NCBI GenBank assembly: GCA_033961575.1 | Contig: CM066732.1 | Span: forward strand, 66,130,687-66,194,686 | Length of the DNA stretch: 64,000 nucleotides | DNA from: Aselliscus stoliczkanus | Lineage: Eukaryota; Chordata; Mammalia; Chiroptera; Hipposideridae | Reading direction: 5' to 3' | Shown here: in pieces, positions 47,641 to 58,987 of the stretch | Layout of the letters: each line of letters opens with the position of its first letter | How positions within the stretch are numbered: the stretch's first letter is position 1 | Translations under genes and position numbers: made by a program | Notes under the pieces: generated by a model | The model's input: the letters and a program-made list of their open reading frames with translations, nothing else | Told to the model about the DNA's origin: nothing | Databases searched by the model: none

Positions 47641-50425
47641 TGATTGCTTCAACGTATTAGATAGTTCATTTGTAACTCTCAGTCTTTGCTGGGTGCTCTT
47701 GCAGTATATGTCCTTTATATTCGGATAGCACAGTCTCTGTATTCTCCTGTCCCATATGTTCCAGAGTTGTTGCTGTTGAAATTGCTCTTTAATTGCTTTA
47801 GGCTTGTCAGAGGGTGGATTGACCCTAGACTGATTAGCTGGGAGAATTAGCTCTACTCACGGTGTATGATGCTGTGTGGAGGTTGATCCCCTCAGAGGAT
47901 GCTTGGCCACTGTGGGTTCTTGTGCCTGTGGAAAATGTCCTTTAAGAGTGCCATTTGTAGGTTCAACCAGGTAGTACTCTAGTTTTGTCTAACACTAGCC
48001 TCTTGGTGTATTGGTTCTGGTGTCTTTTGGGTGGGGCTCCCACTCAGACCCATTTCAGACCTACCTGTTCCCAGACCGTAGCTACCTAGAAGGTGCCTCA
48101 AGTCTGTATGCAGTTGGCTGCTGCCCGTGCTGGTCCTGGGGTCATGTGGGAATGGTCTCCGTGTGAACTGAAGCTGGCTGCCCCCTATTTTGGTCCTGAG
48201 GCAGTTTAGGAATAGGCCCAGGGCCCTTAGGCCTGTTGCCACCTGTCAGATGCCAGCAAGGCCCACTTATTTAAAGAGGCTCTTTAGGTGCATGTGTCTG
48301 GCTATTTGACCCGGTGTTGAGGGTGCTTCTGCGATATGGCACTAGCTTTGCAGGATGGAGTTCAAGTGAGTTATACAACGTGATTGGTGGTTTTTAAGAC
48401 GTTAATGCTGATTCAGGTCTTACACCAATACCTGGCCTGTGACCCCCTTGTATAGCGTCCCAAGGGCACTATAGCCAGCCTCCACCTCACGCTCACAGAT
48501 TCACAAAAGCTGCTCCTGAAGGACTGTGGTGTAGGTTTGTGGTCACTGAACACCACGGAGATGACTCCAGGGCTCTGAAAACCACCTTCAGTATTAAAAA
48601 ACCTTTTCCACAGTTTGTGGGGATGGGGCCAGTCACCCCCGCACCCTGATTGCCCCTGGCAATGCAGATGTAGTTGAGTGAGGTGGTGTTACAAGTGTGT
48701 AAAGGCTGTGGTCAGTAGTTTCTACAAATTCAGTGTAGTCTCAGCTCCTGGACCTGTGCTAGGTCCACATCCACTTCATAAAACAAAAATAAAGCAAGGC
48801 AACCCAACAACACCTAAAAACAAATACACTCCCACAGAAACTCGATAAGCAATGATCAGACAGGATAAACAAAAGTATAAAAAGAGACATAAACACAAAC
48901 ACAAAAACAGGAGAACAAGACAGAAAAACAGTGACCAAAGCAATATCCAGATAAACAAGGCTGAGAAACAATGACAAAAACAAAACAGATGAAAGAAAAG
49001 AAGGAAAAGGTACAAAAATATGAGAGAGAAAGAAAAGAAAAATAATAAAGAAAGAAGGGGGAAGAAGAAAGAAAAAAATGGAAAAAAGAAACTAAAAAAG
49101 AAAAAACAAAGGTCTCTCCACCCTTTTTAATCTGCAGACCATTTGCTCAGCGATAGAGTCTCTGGGAGACTCAGCACCAGCTATGTTGGGGGAAAGGGCT
49201 CCATGTGTCATGCCAGGCCTCCATCTCAAGCTTGCAGTGAGCTTCCCCCAATTAGCTGCTGTGTGCTCTGGAGCCATACTCACCACCAAAAATCCTCACA
49301 GGTTGTTGCAGGCAGGCTGCTGCAAAAAAAACCCTCTGTGGCTTGCAGAGGTGGGGGCCAGGTACCAGGGGCTCAGGGTGCCCCCGGCAACACAGCTCTA
49401 GGTGGGTAGGGTATGGTCAGTGCCCCCCACCAAGTCAGAGCAGCATGCACTCCTGCACCAGCAACTAACCTGCACAAACGCACAAAGAATGTCCCGGTCG
49501 GATCATGCAGGCACACAGCTTATGGCCCAACACTCCCAGAAAAACTCACTGTCTCAGCCTGTCCCAATAAGCCACTCACAGATCAGGCGGAGCAGCCCGA
49601 CAGCCAATCGCCAGCCTGGCAACTCTGCATGAGCAGTGCAGAAAGCGGGAACCCAAGTCGGCTCGCACACTCCGGAGTCTCAATGACCAGCCTGATGGAG
49701 TTGGAGCACGCCTGCCAGGCATTTCCCTGGATACGCAGCACAAGCAGGGCGGAGGGTGGCGATCCAAGGCAGCATGCGTGCGCACGCACACATGCACTCC
49801 TGCGCCAATGTCACCAGACCAATGTTGTCCATGACCTGACCCTCTGTGGGAGGGCCCAACCCTGAAAAAATTGCACCCTCCTATACACTACTCACCAGGG
49901 GAAGCGTGGTACCAAAACCTCCAGCTACGACACCAAAGGTGCTCAGTTCAATCCGTCCCCTCAGGCTCCTGGGCCTGGCTCACACAGCTGCTCCCTCCAC
50001 CAGGAACCAGGTGAGTGCTCACCAGCAAGCGAGTCCGTGTGCTGGCTCCACTGGTTCTCTAGCCTCCCTCAGCCTTACCGAGTGAGCAAAAAGAATCCTC
50101 ACTAATTTCTACTGCCAGCTATCATGGAACTCCTCTTCCCAGTAAAGTACTCTGGGTTGGTGAGCTCGGTGTGGGGCCGGAGGGTCTCTCCCCCAACCGG
50201 AAAAGCCTCCCCACCACTGAGGTGTCCCCACGGGTCTCGCCCTCCCTCGTCTCCACCCCTCCTACCAGACTTGACGTGACCTCCTCTTTAGGTCCTTCTT
50301 TTAGAGGTTCTGTTCATCTAATGTTCAGGGGACTTCCGAGGTTGAATGTTGTATAAATTATTTGTAATTTTGGTGTGATCCTGGGAGGAAGTTGGCAGAG
50401 CATCTGTCTATTCTGCCATCTTGAA
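47641..50425 (-). promoter_or_regulatory. LINE-1 5' UTR (long)
   Basis: About 2.8 kb between the 5' end of the element and ORF1. It contains GC-richer blocks (about 47980-48760 and 49110-50340) separated by a strand-asymmetric A-rich stretch on the plus strand (48775-49110). Its far end (GTGTGATCCTGGGAGGAAG) resembles the 5' end of the copy at 15.7 kb. It should carry the internal promoter. Numerous small frames on both strands are not conserved coding sequence that I recognise. Confidence 0.7.
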
Positions 50426-50760
50426 CAACTATTTTATGCCAATAACTGTTCTAGACTTTGAAGTTAAAGCAGCAAAGAGAGCAAACTACCTGTTCCATGA
50501 AGTTCCAAGTTGTGAATTGGTGACAATAAATTAACAGTATGTAGTAAATAATAATAATAAATTTAAAACTGAATATATATTTTGTGAGAGGTGGAGCACC
50601 AGGAAGAAAAATACTGCAGAATAAGGTGAGTTTGAAGAGGACAGGGAAGGGCTTGCTAATTTAAAATAACAGGGCCATGATATGCTCTCTGATGAGGTTA
50701 TATTTGAGCATAAAACTGAATCAGGTGGATGCAGGCACCATGTTGACATTTGGGAAGTTT
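50426..50760 (-). repeat. L2 remnant beyond the LINE-1
   Basis: TTTTATGCCAATAACTGTTCTAGAC, GGGCCATGATATGCTCTCTGATGAGG, TTATATTTGAGCATAAAACTGAATCAGG continue the inverted L2 begun at 41205. Confidence 0.75.
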
Positions 50761-51295
50761 AGTTAGGAATCCTGTATAGATAGCTGTGCTATTTGCCTTT
50801 TTTCCTTCCTCATTCACATGAATTAGTTCTTTTAATGTCTGATTTAAATGTGTCCTCGGTCCTGATATTTGTGCATGGCTGTCATTTGACATAATACTTT
50901 ATTACTGATTTTAACTGCCCTCAAACACCTTGATAGGTGTGGGGTCACTTGCCTGGTGCAGGAGGCTATTGAAATCCCCACACCCCACCCCTAATGTTTA
51001 TGAACAAAGGTGGCAGCACCTTCAGAGCCAGAGAAACCTGTGATACCACAAAACCCCTCACCAGGTGTAACTACCACTTTGTATGCTTCAAGCATTTTCT
51101 ATTTTAACAGAAAGTATTTATTGAACGTAATATCCCATAAGTTTAGAGATCAAGTTCACTAAGTTCCTAACCAATCAGGTACCTTAATATAGTACCTTAA
51201 GAAGGAAAATTGTCTGAAATAAATTTGTAATGTCACAATATAGGTTTAAATGTTATATCCTCACAAATCATATGATTGGCATACTCCATAACGGG
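50761..51295. other. Unassigned DNA
   Basis: No gene. A GC-richer stretch (50930-51065) may be part of an LTR, but I cannot name it. Confidence 0.4.
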
Positions 51296-51299
51296 AAGG

Positions 51300-51420
51300 A
51301 ACTCCTACACTGTACTAATTCACTTATTAAAAATATTTATTGCGTACTTACTACATGCCAGGTACCAAACAAGGTGGTAAGCATATAATAGTTAGGAAGG
51401 TGGTCATAGATCTTGCTTGT
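51300..51420 (-). repeat. L2 3' end fragment
   Basis: AAATATTTATTGCGTACTTACTACATGCCAGGTACC is the inverted L2 3' terminus. A possible continuation lies at 51890. Confidence 0.75.
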
Positions 51421-51885
51421 ATGTTCTGGAAGGATATAGCTCCCAGGCTCCACTTCTAATCCCCTCACCCCACCTCTAATTTAGACCATTGCCATGGTAC
51501 AACATTGAACAGGTGTGAACACTGTCTCACCGTGGATCTACCAGTCCAGACCTCTAGTCTCCACCCCCAAATTGTCTCCCCAGGGAATAAGACCCCATGG
51601 GAATCCATTCAGTATTTCTTTATTTGCATACCAGAAGACAGACAAATGTCATGGGCTCCTCTAGACTAATGAAAATGTAGCCAATGAATGAGTTTCTCTT
51701 TCATTTGCAGGGCAGACATGTTTGAGGTGTAGTTCATAGCTTCTCATAAGTTCCAATTGCACTAACACCTGTATTCTGTAGTGACCTTCCTTCCTTCCCT
51801 CAGTATGGTCTCTCAGTGTACAATTTACTGGTCTCTCAGTTTGGAATTTACATGTAAAGAATTTATATCCCCCAAATAAATATAT
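51421..51885. other. Possible insertion between L2 pieces
   Basis: About 460 bp that separates two inverted L2 pieces in consistent order. It contains TTTCTTTATTTGCATACC (possible inverted AATAAA). An LTR is the likeliest explanation, but neither ends nor TSD were established. Confidence 0.35.
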
Positions 51886-51889
51886 GATT

Positions 51890-52250
51890 ATAAAGAATAA
51901 TTTGGAAAGCTATGTGAACATATTGTTTGAAATAGTTCACCAAGCCTAAAGGGTCATGGGAGGGATCTCTGAGGAAATGAGGCTTACACTGAAATATGAA
52001 GACGGCATTGTGGTTCACAAAGCAAGGGGAGGAAGATATCCAGGAAGAGGGATCAGAGTGTGCAGAGGCCTTGAGAACAGAGGCAGCATGACAGTTCTGG
52101 GGGAATGAGAAGCAGCCAGTATGGCTGAAATGTAGGAAACCAGGGATTAGAGAGGGGACCCGGGCTTGTGCATAATATGGGCCAATGAAGAATCTGATTA
52201 TTCTTATAAAAGCTGTAGAGTTCCACTTAAAGATTTTAAACAGAAAAGCT
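51890..52250 (-). repeat. L2 fragment
   Basis: GATCTCTGAGGAAATGAGGC, CAGGAAGAGGGATCAGAGTG, GCAGAGGCCTTGAGAACAGAGG and TGGCTGAAATG follow the inverted L2 pattern. The 131-codon minus frame lies within it. Confidence 0.7.
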
Positions 52251-52675
52251 TTGAACATATTTTCTGAGTTTTCTTTATTTGGTTCTTCGTTTTAAGATCA
52301 CTATGGATATGTCATGTGTACGAAGAAAATAACGACAAAATAACAGAAACCACTTTCAAAACAAAACTCACCAAATCTATTCCCAAATACTAGAATTTAA
52401 CCTAAACTTCTTATATACTCTCAGATTCTATTTCCTATCTGTGAAATGAGGATCTCTAAAAATTTCCAATTCTAAGTCAGCTCTTTTCATTTTTCTAGTT
52501 CAACTTTTATAATATAATTCAAAATAATGATATCCTTATTACATGCATAAACTTATACAAATTGAATATTAATGTTTAGTTCTTGCCTTCATAGCCCGTA
52601 GCGACTTTAGACATTAATTAAGGTAGGGCTTTATTTTTTTTCAGCCTAGACTTTTTTAATGATTCATGTAAAGTC
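52251..52675. other. Unassigned AT-rich DNA
   Basis: No gene or repeat recognised. Confidence 0.5.
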
Positions 52676-52871
52676 TTTAGCCTGGTAAGTGTTCAACAAA
52701 TATCAGCTGTTAGTATTAAATAATACTAATTTAAAAATTATTTTCTACTCTATTTTAATCAATTTGAAGATAATTTAGCCTGGTAAGTGTTCAACAAATA
52801 TCAGCTGTTAGTATTAAATAATACTAATTTAAAAATTATTTTCTACTCTATTTTAAGCAATTTGAAGATAA
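52676..52871. repeat. 98-bp tandem duplication
   Basis: Unit 1 (52676-52773) and unit 2 (52774-52871) match over 98 bp apart from one substitution (ATC versus AGC at about 52760 and 52858). Each begins TTTAGCCTGGTAAGTGTTCA, itself resembling a MIR 3' end. Confidence 0.95.
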
Positions 52872-53605
52872 GAACTGTGCTTGGTCTCTTTCATCTTCAG
52901 CATCTAACATAATTTGTTATACTTACAGGCACATCAAATGAGTGAGTAAATAAATGAATGAATTCCTGCCCATGTGTGTGACAACAACCGATTTGGATTT
53001 AATCAAGTGGGCAGGAACTCATTCATTCACTTGTTCAGTCACTGTCACCCTTGCGGGGAGACACCTTGCTCAGTCTGATCCTACCATAGGCTCTATCAAT
53101 TTCTAGCTGTCTTTTCTTTCCCCAGATGGCTTGTGCCAAAATGCACTGCCTCTCCAGTGCACAGATAATCAGGAGTCTCACCCCAAATACAACTATGAAC
53201 TACGGGGACTCTACAATCTTATGAATTAAAATGCTATTTTGACCGGAGTTGTTGTGTTTCATTCCATATTAAAAATGACCTGTGTTTGATTCCATATTAA
53301 AAATTCTCCATCTGGTGCTTTCCAAGAAATGTAACAAATATTTTCAAAGTTGTATATAATTTGATGGGTGTCTTACACATGTATAATATTAACATGAAAA
53401 ATTCAAAATATTTATTTCATAATCCAATTGCCGAGTACAACCCACTTTCTTGAAGGTGTTTCCCAGATATCTACCTAGTTCTACATTCTAATCCAGTACA
53501 CCCAGTTGTCCACCAGGTGTTTCTCCTTAACTAATTGTGCTCTTGGGCCATGTCAGTATTTCTGGGGAGAGGTGTGTACCTCTATCCCCGCCACTGTCAC
53601 TGGCT
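52872..53605. other. Unassigned DNA
   Basis: No supported gene or repeat. The TTTGATTCCATATTAAAAAT motif is repeated closely at about 53258-53308. Confidence 0.45.
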
Positions 53606-53609
53606 GAAA

Positions 53610-53815
53610 AGAATTCAGACATTTCTCTAGTACTCCATCATTCTTATTTGATCCTTACAATAATCTGTAAGATTACTTATTCCTGCTCAGATAAGGAAAT
53701 TAAGATGAAGAATATAAAAGTTTAAGTGAGGACTTTGAGGTGACATAGCTAATGTAGAATTGTGGCATAACAAGAGCTTTGATTTGCAGACCTTTTGCCC
53801 TACATGTTCCATCCT
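53610..53815 (-). repeat. MIR fragment
   Basis: Inverted MIR with ATCCTTACAATAATCTGTAAG, CAGATAAGGAAATTAAGATG, and a degraded AGGTGACATAGCTAATG segment. Confidence 0.7.
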
Positions 53816-54815
53816 TTGTATTCTCAAAGACACCAAGTGGCCAGACACACCAGCAACCTCATTCTACTTACCATTCCCCAAACACATCGTATAAGTTCTC
53901 CTTTCTATATCACTGGTCAAAAAGTCTCTTTCTTTGGACTTAACGAACAGGTTTGAAAAATGTTATAATGAAAACATATGAAAAAATTCATGAACTCCGG
54001 GGGGGAAAAAAACAAAGTTTTCCCTCTAGACCTATGTGTAGAGACCATAGGAATTCAGGGATGTTCACAGTTAGCCTTAAGGAGCTTATAAGTGGACTCA
54101 ACATCCCTTAGTTAATATTTTGAAGGAGAGATTAGCTTCCACAGTAGAGGCTTGCTACAGGGCCTAGTGCCTCAGATATCTTAGGAAATGGTGCCAGCCC
54201 CTGCTCCATCTCTCTCTCTCTCTCTTTAAAATCTGGAGTGATGTCTACAGTGAATCCAAACAAATACCATACTTCCAAGATTTCCGAGTCAGTTATGAGA
54301 AAATCAGGACCTCTATTTGGTTTCTTGATCACACTGTTTCATGCTGTGTTTCTCAATGATAGATAATTGCATGTCTAAGTCTTTGACTTCCACGTGACTA
54401 AAGCATAAGTCCTGCCACCAGGGTTTTCGTACACACATACCAAACCTCTAGTAAGAAAAGAACCTACAGGCCTGAAATCCTACCTACTATTTAACAAATC
54501 CTTAACCTGAGCGGGTCTGATCCTGGTCATCACATTACCTATCTACTATATGATTCCATAATAAATAGATTAATCTTTCATTCCTTGATATCTAAGCCTG
54601 GCTGACTCAGAAATTTACCACCTTTTGTTGAAGCTGTCACAACCATGCCTGTCTTTAAAGTATAGGCATCCCCACAGAAAATTATAGGCATTATACTTAA
54701 TTATACCTGAACCTCCTATGCTGACAGAATAGTATATATGTTGAACAATCCTATATTGAATTGTTTTTCTATCTTCAAGGAACTAATCTCTTGCTAGATC
54801 CCTCCAACTCAGATA
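53816..54815. other. Unassigned DNA
   Basis: Contains a short (CT)n run at about 54208-54226. No gene is supported. Confidence 0.45.
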
Positions 54816-54817
54816 TA

Positions 54818-55761
54818 AGAGGACTGACAATTAAGTTTGAGAACTTATTCTAGAAAAAGTGTTATATATCTCATTGCTGAATATCACTACAGTTACCTTC
54901 AAATGACTCCCCTTGGGAAGCTATGCACCTATACCAGGGCCTAGTCCACCCTTCAAAGCAATTTTAGAACTCTTTTTCTGGAATGGCCATCAGAGCTGTC
55001 ATCATATTACCCTTGATGTCTTGAATATCATCAAACTGTCTTCCTTTCAATATTTCCTTTATCTTGAGGTAAAGAAAGAAGTCATTAGGGGCCAGATCAG
55101 GTGAGTAGGGAGGGTGTTCCAATATAGTTATTTGTTTACTGGCTAAAAACTCCCTCACAGACAGTGCCATGTGAGCTGGTGCATTGTCATGATGCAAGAG
55201 CTCCTTCAGGATCATTTTTGCACACACCTTTCTCACGCAAAGATTTTCAGTTAAGATTTTCCTATTTCTCTATCAATGTTTAGTTGGTCTGCTATGCTTC
55301 TCACAGTCAGCTGATAATTTTGATGCACAATCCACTGAATGTTCGCAATGTTTTCATCAGATCTGCTCGTTACTAGTTGCCCTGACCTCTCTTCAAAAGT
55401 GACACATTCTCTCCCGTCAGAAAAACATTTAATTCATTTGTACACTGCTGTTTACTTTATGGCATTATACCCATAAACTTGGAATAACATGTCCCCGATT
55501 TCACTTCCACTCTTGCCAAGCTTAACAAGAAGTTTAATGTTTGTTTGCTGCTCTAATTCAAGCTCAGACATTCTCGCGACAGTACACAAAAACACACAAC
55601 AATAATGAACACCACTCAGCAAGACACCGCCACATGTAGACATGAACACAGTTGTGAGACACTGATACACCAAGGTTAGGAAACCTTACCGAGCTGTTTG
55701 AAAGTGCTGCCAATATAAGGGTCACGGTGGCAAGTTTGCAAACTTAATTGTCAGGCCTCAC
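54818..55761 (-). mobile_element. Internally deleted mariner, second family (copy 1)
   Basis: Left end AGAGGACTGACAATTAAGTT next to TA (54816-54817). The right end is the inverted counterpart, CTTAATTGTCAGGCCTCA, where the TA appears mutated to CA. At about 944 bp it is shorter than a complete mariner. The missing part is the middle of the transposase. The inverted repeat is unrelated in sequence to that of the element at 38752, so this is a separate family. Confidence 0.88.
54871..55571 (-). pseudogene. Mariner transposase pseudogene with internal deletion
   Basis: Start Met at 55571 opens MSELELEQQTNIKLLVKLGK, the N-terminal DNA-binding region of a mariner transposase. A TAA follows at YGYNAIK and further frame breaks occur. 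KVCAKMILKELLHHDNAPAH joins the linker region directly to the block containing the second catalytic Asp, so roughly 100 codons, including the first Asp, are missing. The third Asp lies in LAPNDFFLYLKIKEILKG, 34 residues after the second, the DD34D spacing. The terminal codons end near 54871. Non-functional. Confidence 0.87.
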
Positions 55762-56890
55762 ATGTCAGACACTGTGTTAGATTCTGAACAAGTTAGAAAG
55801 ATGGTAATGAAAGTGTTTATCTTATCCAGATCCTTAAAGTAAAATGTAAAGTTTTGGTTAAAATGTGAAGAAATACAAGAGACTAAAAAGTTTCATCCTT
55901 CCTGAGGATTTCTAAAACTATAAAGGTAATTGACAAAATCTTTTGTTTGAAAGTGGCTACATGCTGTTTAAAAATATAATTAAAGGTAAGAGAATTACTA
56001 TCTTCATGATCTGTCAGAGATATCCACTTCTCTAAAATAAGCATTTTATTTAAAATGTGGGAATAGGAAAAACTGAATATAGTTTAATCTTAACAAGTTC
56101 TTAGAAATTATAAAGATTTTAACAGTTTGGCTGACATCTATATTGAATCTCCTTCCTAGTCACTGTGAGCTATTTTAATTCATTGACATTCTCTCAAATA
56201 GAAAATGGTTGTTGTTAAATTTCCATTTTTCTTACTTTCATTCAGTGGAGGAACATTTTCCAAGTGATAGAGGTGTGACTATTTAGATCTTAATGCTCTA
56301 CAAATAGCCTCTGAGAGTGCCTGCCTTCCACAAGCACTCCTGAACTTTGCAACACACAATATGAGAAAACAGATCCCCTGAGAAATGTGACAGTGATTAT
56401 CCACAATTCTTAGCATATCGCTAACGTGCAATAACTGCAATGACTTGTCATTCACAAAATGTAAACCGGTGATTTCCGGAGTAACAGAAGTTTAAAAAAG
56501 ATAACAGCAAGCACCAGGCAACTTCGCAATGGTCTGATTATTCTGAGATTATCTAGAAAAGTAATCTAGATAATTCAGGTAAATGCAAATGGACATTTAC
56601 AATCACACACCAAAGCTGTAAAGCTGGACCCAAACTCTGGTTGCAGAAAAGTGTCAGGCCTGTGACAAGGAAGCAGACATTGATAGCTCGTGTGCTCTGG
56701 ACAACAAAGATTCTGTTCTTTTTTTTTGTACTTTTTTTGTTGTGTGTAAAAAAAGGATTAACATTGCACATTTTACATTATTCAAAGCTTCCATTTTATA
56801 GCTAAGAATCATTGTTTTTTAGGCCACATCAAAGTAGTTGAATTTGATTATGTCAGGTTAATTTTCTCGGGAGCAAAGTTTAGTGGTGTT
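55762..56890. other. Unassigned DNA
   Basis: No gene recognised. Positions 56150-56480 show no repeat signature. Confidence 0.5.
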
Positions 56891-56895
56891 GCAAG

Positions 56896-57360
56896 TTTCA
56901 CTGTGTCCCCAAAAAAGATATGTTGAAGTCCTAACCCCCAGTACCTGTGAACGTGACCTTATTTAGAAATAGGGTCTTAGCAGAGGTAATCAAGGGAGAT
57001 CATGCAGGATTAGAGTGGGCCCTAATTCTAATGACAGGTATCCTTGGAAGAAGGTCAGGTGAAGACTCAGACACATGGAGGAAAGATGGAGACACATGGA
57101 GGACATGTGACATGCAAACATGGAGGCAGGCTGGAGTGATGCAGCTATACTTACCAAAGAATGCCAAGGGTTGTCAGCAGTCACCAGGAGCTGGGAAGAT
57201 GCTAGAAAGCATCCTTGCCTAGAGCCTACAGGGGGAGCCTGTCCTGCCAAACCCTTTGCTTCAAGCTTGTTGCCTCCAGAATTGTGAGAGAATAAATTTC
57301 TGTTGTTTTAAGCCACCCAGTCTGAGGTCATTTGTTACAGCACCGCTAAGAAATGAATGC
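56896..57360 (+). mobile_element. MaLR-like (MLT1-type) LTR
   Basis: CTGTGTCCCCAAAAAAGATATGTTGAAGTCCTAACCCCCAG-type start, GACCTTATTTAGAAATAGGG, GGATTAGAGTGGGCCCTAAT, CCTCCAGAATTGTGAGAGAATAAA (poly(A) signal) and TTTAAGCCACCCAGTCTG in MLT1 order. Solo LTR, plus strand. The small plus frame 56947-57222 is incidental. Confidence 0.85.
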
Positions 57361-58414
57361 AGGTGGTTTCTCCCTCCACTTGAGTAAAGCATTATATATT
57401 GAACAGACAGCATCATAACCACATTAAGATGCAAATACTGAAGAGGAAAGCAGGCTTATTTGCTGTCAGAAGGGCTCGATTCAACATGTTAGGCTCAAAG
57501 CAATTAAATATAAATTCATGCCTCAACAGTATGATACCTTAGCACACATCTTAGGACTTCAATATAATAATGACAGATCTTAAGTACATGAACTCATTAT
57601 TTTCCATAGATTGATAACCTTATTATACTCAAGAATCTATATGACTTCCCTGACTACAAAAGATTAAATCTTTGATTTTCTATGTACCTTTACTTCTGAA
57701 AATTCTATAATTATACTATATAATTAATTACTGTACTATCAATGGAATTTTATTAACTCTGTAGAAGTAGAATAGTTATTTATCATAATTATTATCATTA
57801 CTCATATGCGTAATGGCAGGATATTTTAACTATTCTTTTTACTAACAAATTATCAGGATTCATAATTTTATTCATAATAAGTCTCTGAATTTATTTTGAA
57901 AAGGATCAGAGCATGATCAATCATTTATTCCATACTTATTTTAGATTTATTAAATTTAGAGGAAGGAGAATAATATTTAAATTTTATTTCATTTCAATTT
58001 GTTTCATAGATTAAAAGTTAAAAATCAATTTAGTCATTAAAGGTGTCTCTAAACATATTCTCAATACTAATATTTAAAATCAATAAGTAAAAACTTCATA
58101 AATTCTTGAGGCTTACTGATCATTAAATTCTATGGTAAAAATTTACTTCTATTTTATTAAATATTAGAACTTATTGTCATAATCTCAACAGAATATTATA
58201 ACTTTCTCTAAAAGATTAGAAATGGGCTTTCTGAGGACAGACAAGGGTACCCTACAAAGTCAAGGACATTAAAATTACCTAACAGCTAAATAATTCTTAC
58301 AAAGTATGTATGAGAGACATTAATGATGCAACATAAGCATATAAGAAATCATATTTTACAAGTAACTGAGGGTTAGGACCACCTCAAAGATAAAGGAGAA
58401 ATACGAGACACATG
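57361..58414. other. Unassigned, very AT-rich DNA
   Basis: No gene or repeat recognised. Confidence 0.5.
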
Positions 58415-58416
58415 TA

Positions 58417-58985
58417 TGAGGTCTGACAATTAAGTTCGCAAACTCATTGCAACAATGTTGGTAACTTTTTTATATATCAGAGGGATTATTCATCATGAAT
58501 TTGTACCAACTGGACAAAACAGTTAACCAAGTTTACTATTTGCAACTGCTATAAAGGCTGCGTGAAAAAGTTAGACGACCTGAGCTTTTTGCCAACAATT
58601 GATGGCTCTTGCACCACAATAATACACCAGCTCACATGGCACTGTCTGTGAAGGAGTTTTTAGCTAGTGAACAAATAACTGTATTGGAACAGCCTCTTTA
58701 CTCACATGATCTGGCCCCCAATGACTTCTTTCTTTACCTGAAGATAAAGGAAATATTGAAAGGAAGGCATTTTGATGACATTCAGTACATCAAGGGTAAT
58801 ATGACAATAGTTCTGATGGCCATTCCAGAAAAAGTTCCAAAATTGTTTTGAAGTGTGAACTAGGCACTGGCATCGGTACATAGCTTCCCAAGGTGAGTAC
58901 TTCAAAGGTGACCATAGTGATATTCAGCATTGAGGTATGTAGCACTTTTTCTTGGATGAGTTTGCAAAGTAAGCATCTGACCTCA
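58417..58985 (+). mobile_element. Internally deleted mariner, second family (copy 2)
   Basis: 569 bp. The left end reads TGAGGTCTGACAATTAAGTT after TA (58415-58416), and the right end ATCTGACCTCA is followed by TA (58986-58987). The left inverted repeat matches the copy at 54.8 kb. The right one has extra substitutions (AAGTAAGCATCTG for AACTTAATTGTCAG). The N-terminal half of the gene and the 5' UTR are deleted. Confidence 0.88.
58481..58937 (+). pseudogene. Mariner transposase pseudogene, C-terminal half
   Basis: Begins mid-protein at GIIHHEF and runs to a GEYFKGDHSDIQH end with TGA at about 58935. The second catalytic Asp is replaced by Asn (LLHHNNTPAH), and the third is present in LAPNDFFLYLKIK. 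A small frameshift lies near 58835 and a stop precedes WLLHH. It encodes no complete catalytic core. Compared with the minus-strand relative at 54.9-55.6 kb it retains a different part, so the two arose by different deletions. Confidence 0.87.
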
Positions 58986-58987
58986 TA

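Larger units (their letters stand above)
41229..50425 (-). mobile_element. Near-full-length LINE-1 carrying nested insertions
   Basis: Minus-strand LINE-1 with A-rich tail (seen as repeated TTTA at 41230-41251) and 5' end near 50425 (CTGCCATCTTGAA on the plus strand). CAACTAT occurs at 41222-41228 and 50426-50432 as a short TSD, and the flanks rejoin into one L2. Without the 1.17-kb nested block the element is about 8.0 kb: a long 5' UTR of about 2.8 kb, ORF1, a gap of about 56 bp, ORF2, and 3' UTR. Both ORFs are broken. Confidence 0.88.

Noticed and set aside
48759..49015. Hydrophobic minus-strand frames resembling membrane proteins
   Set aside because: They are the complement of an A-rich stretch in the LINE-1 5' UTR. 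Phe/Leu/Val richness follows from T-rich composition.
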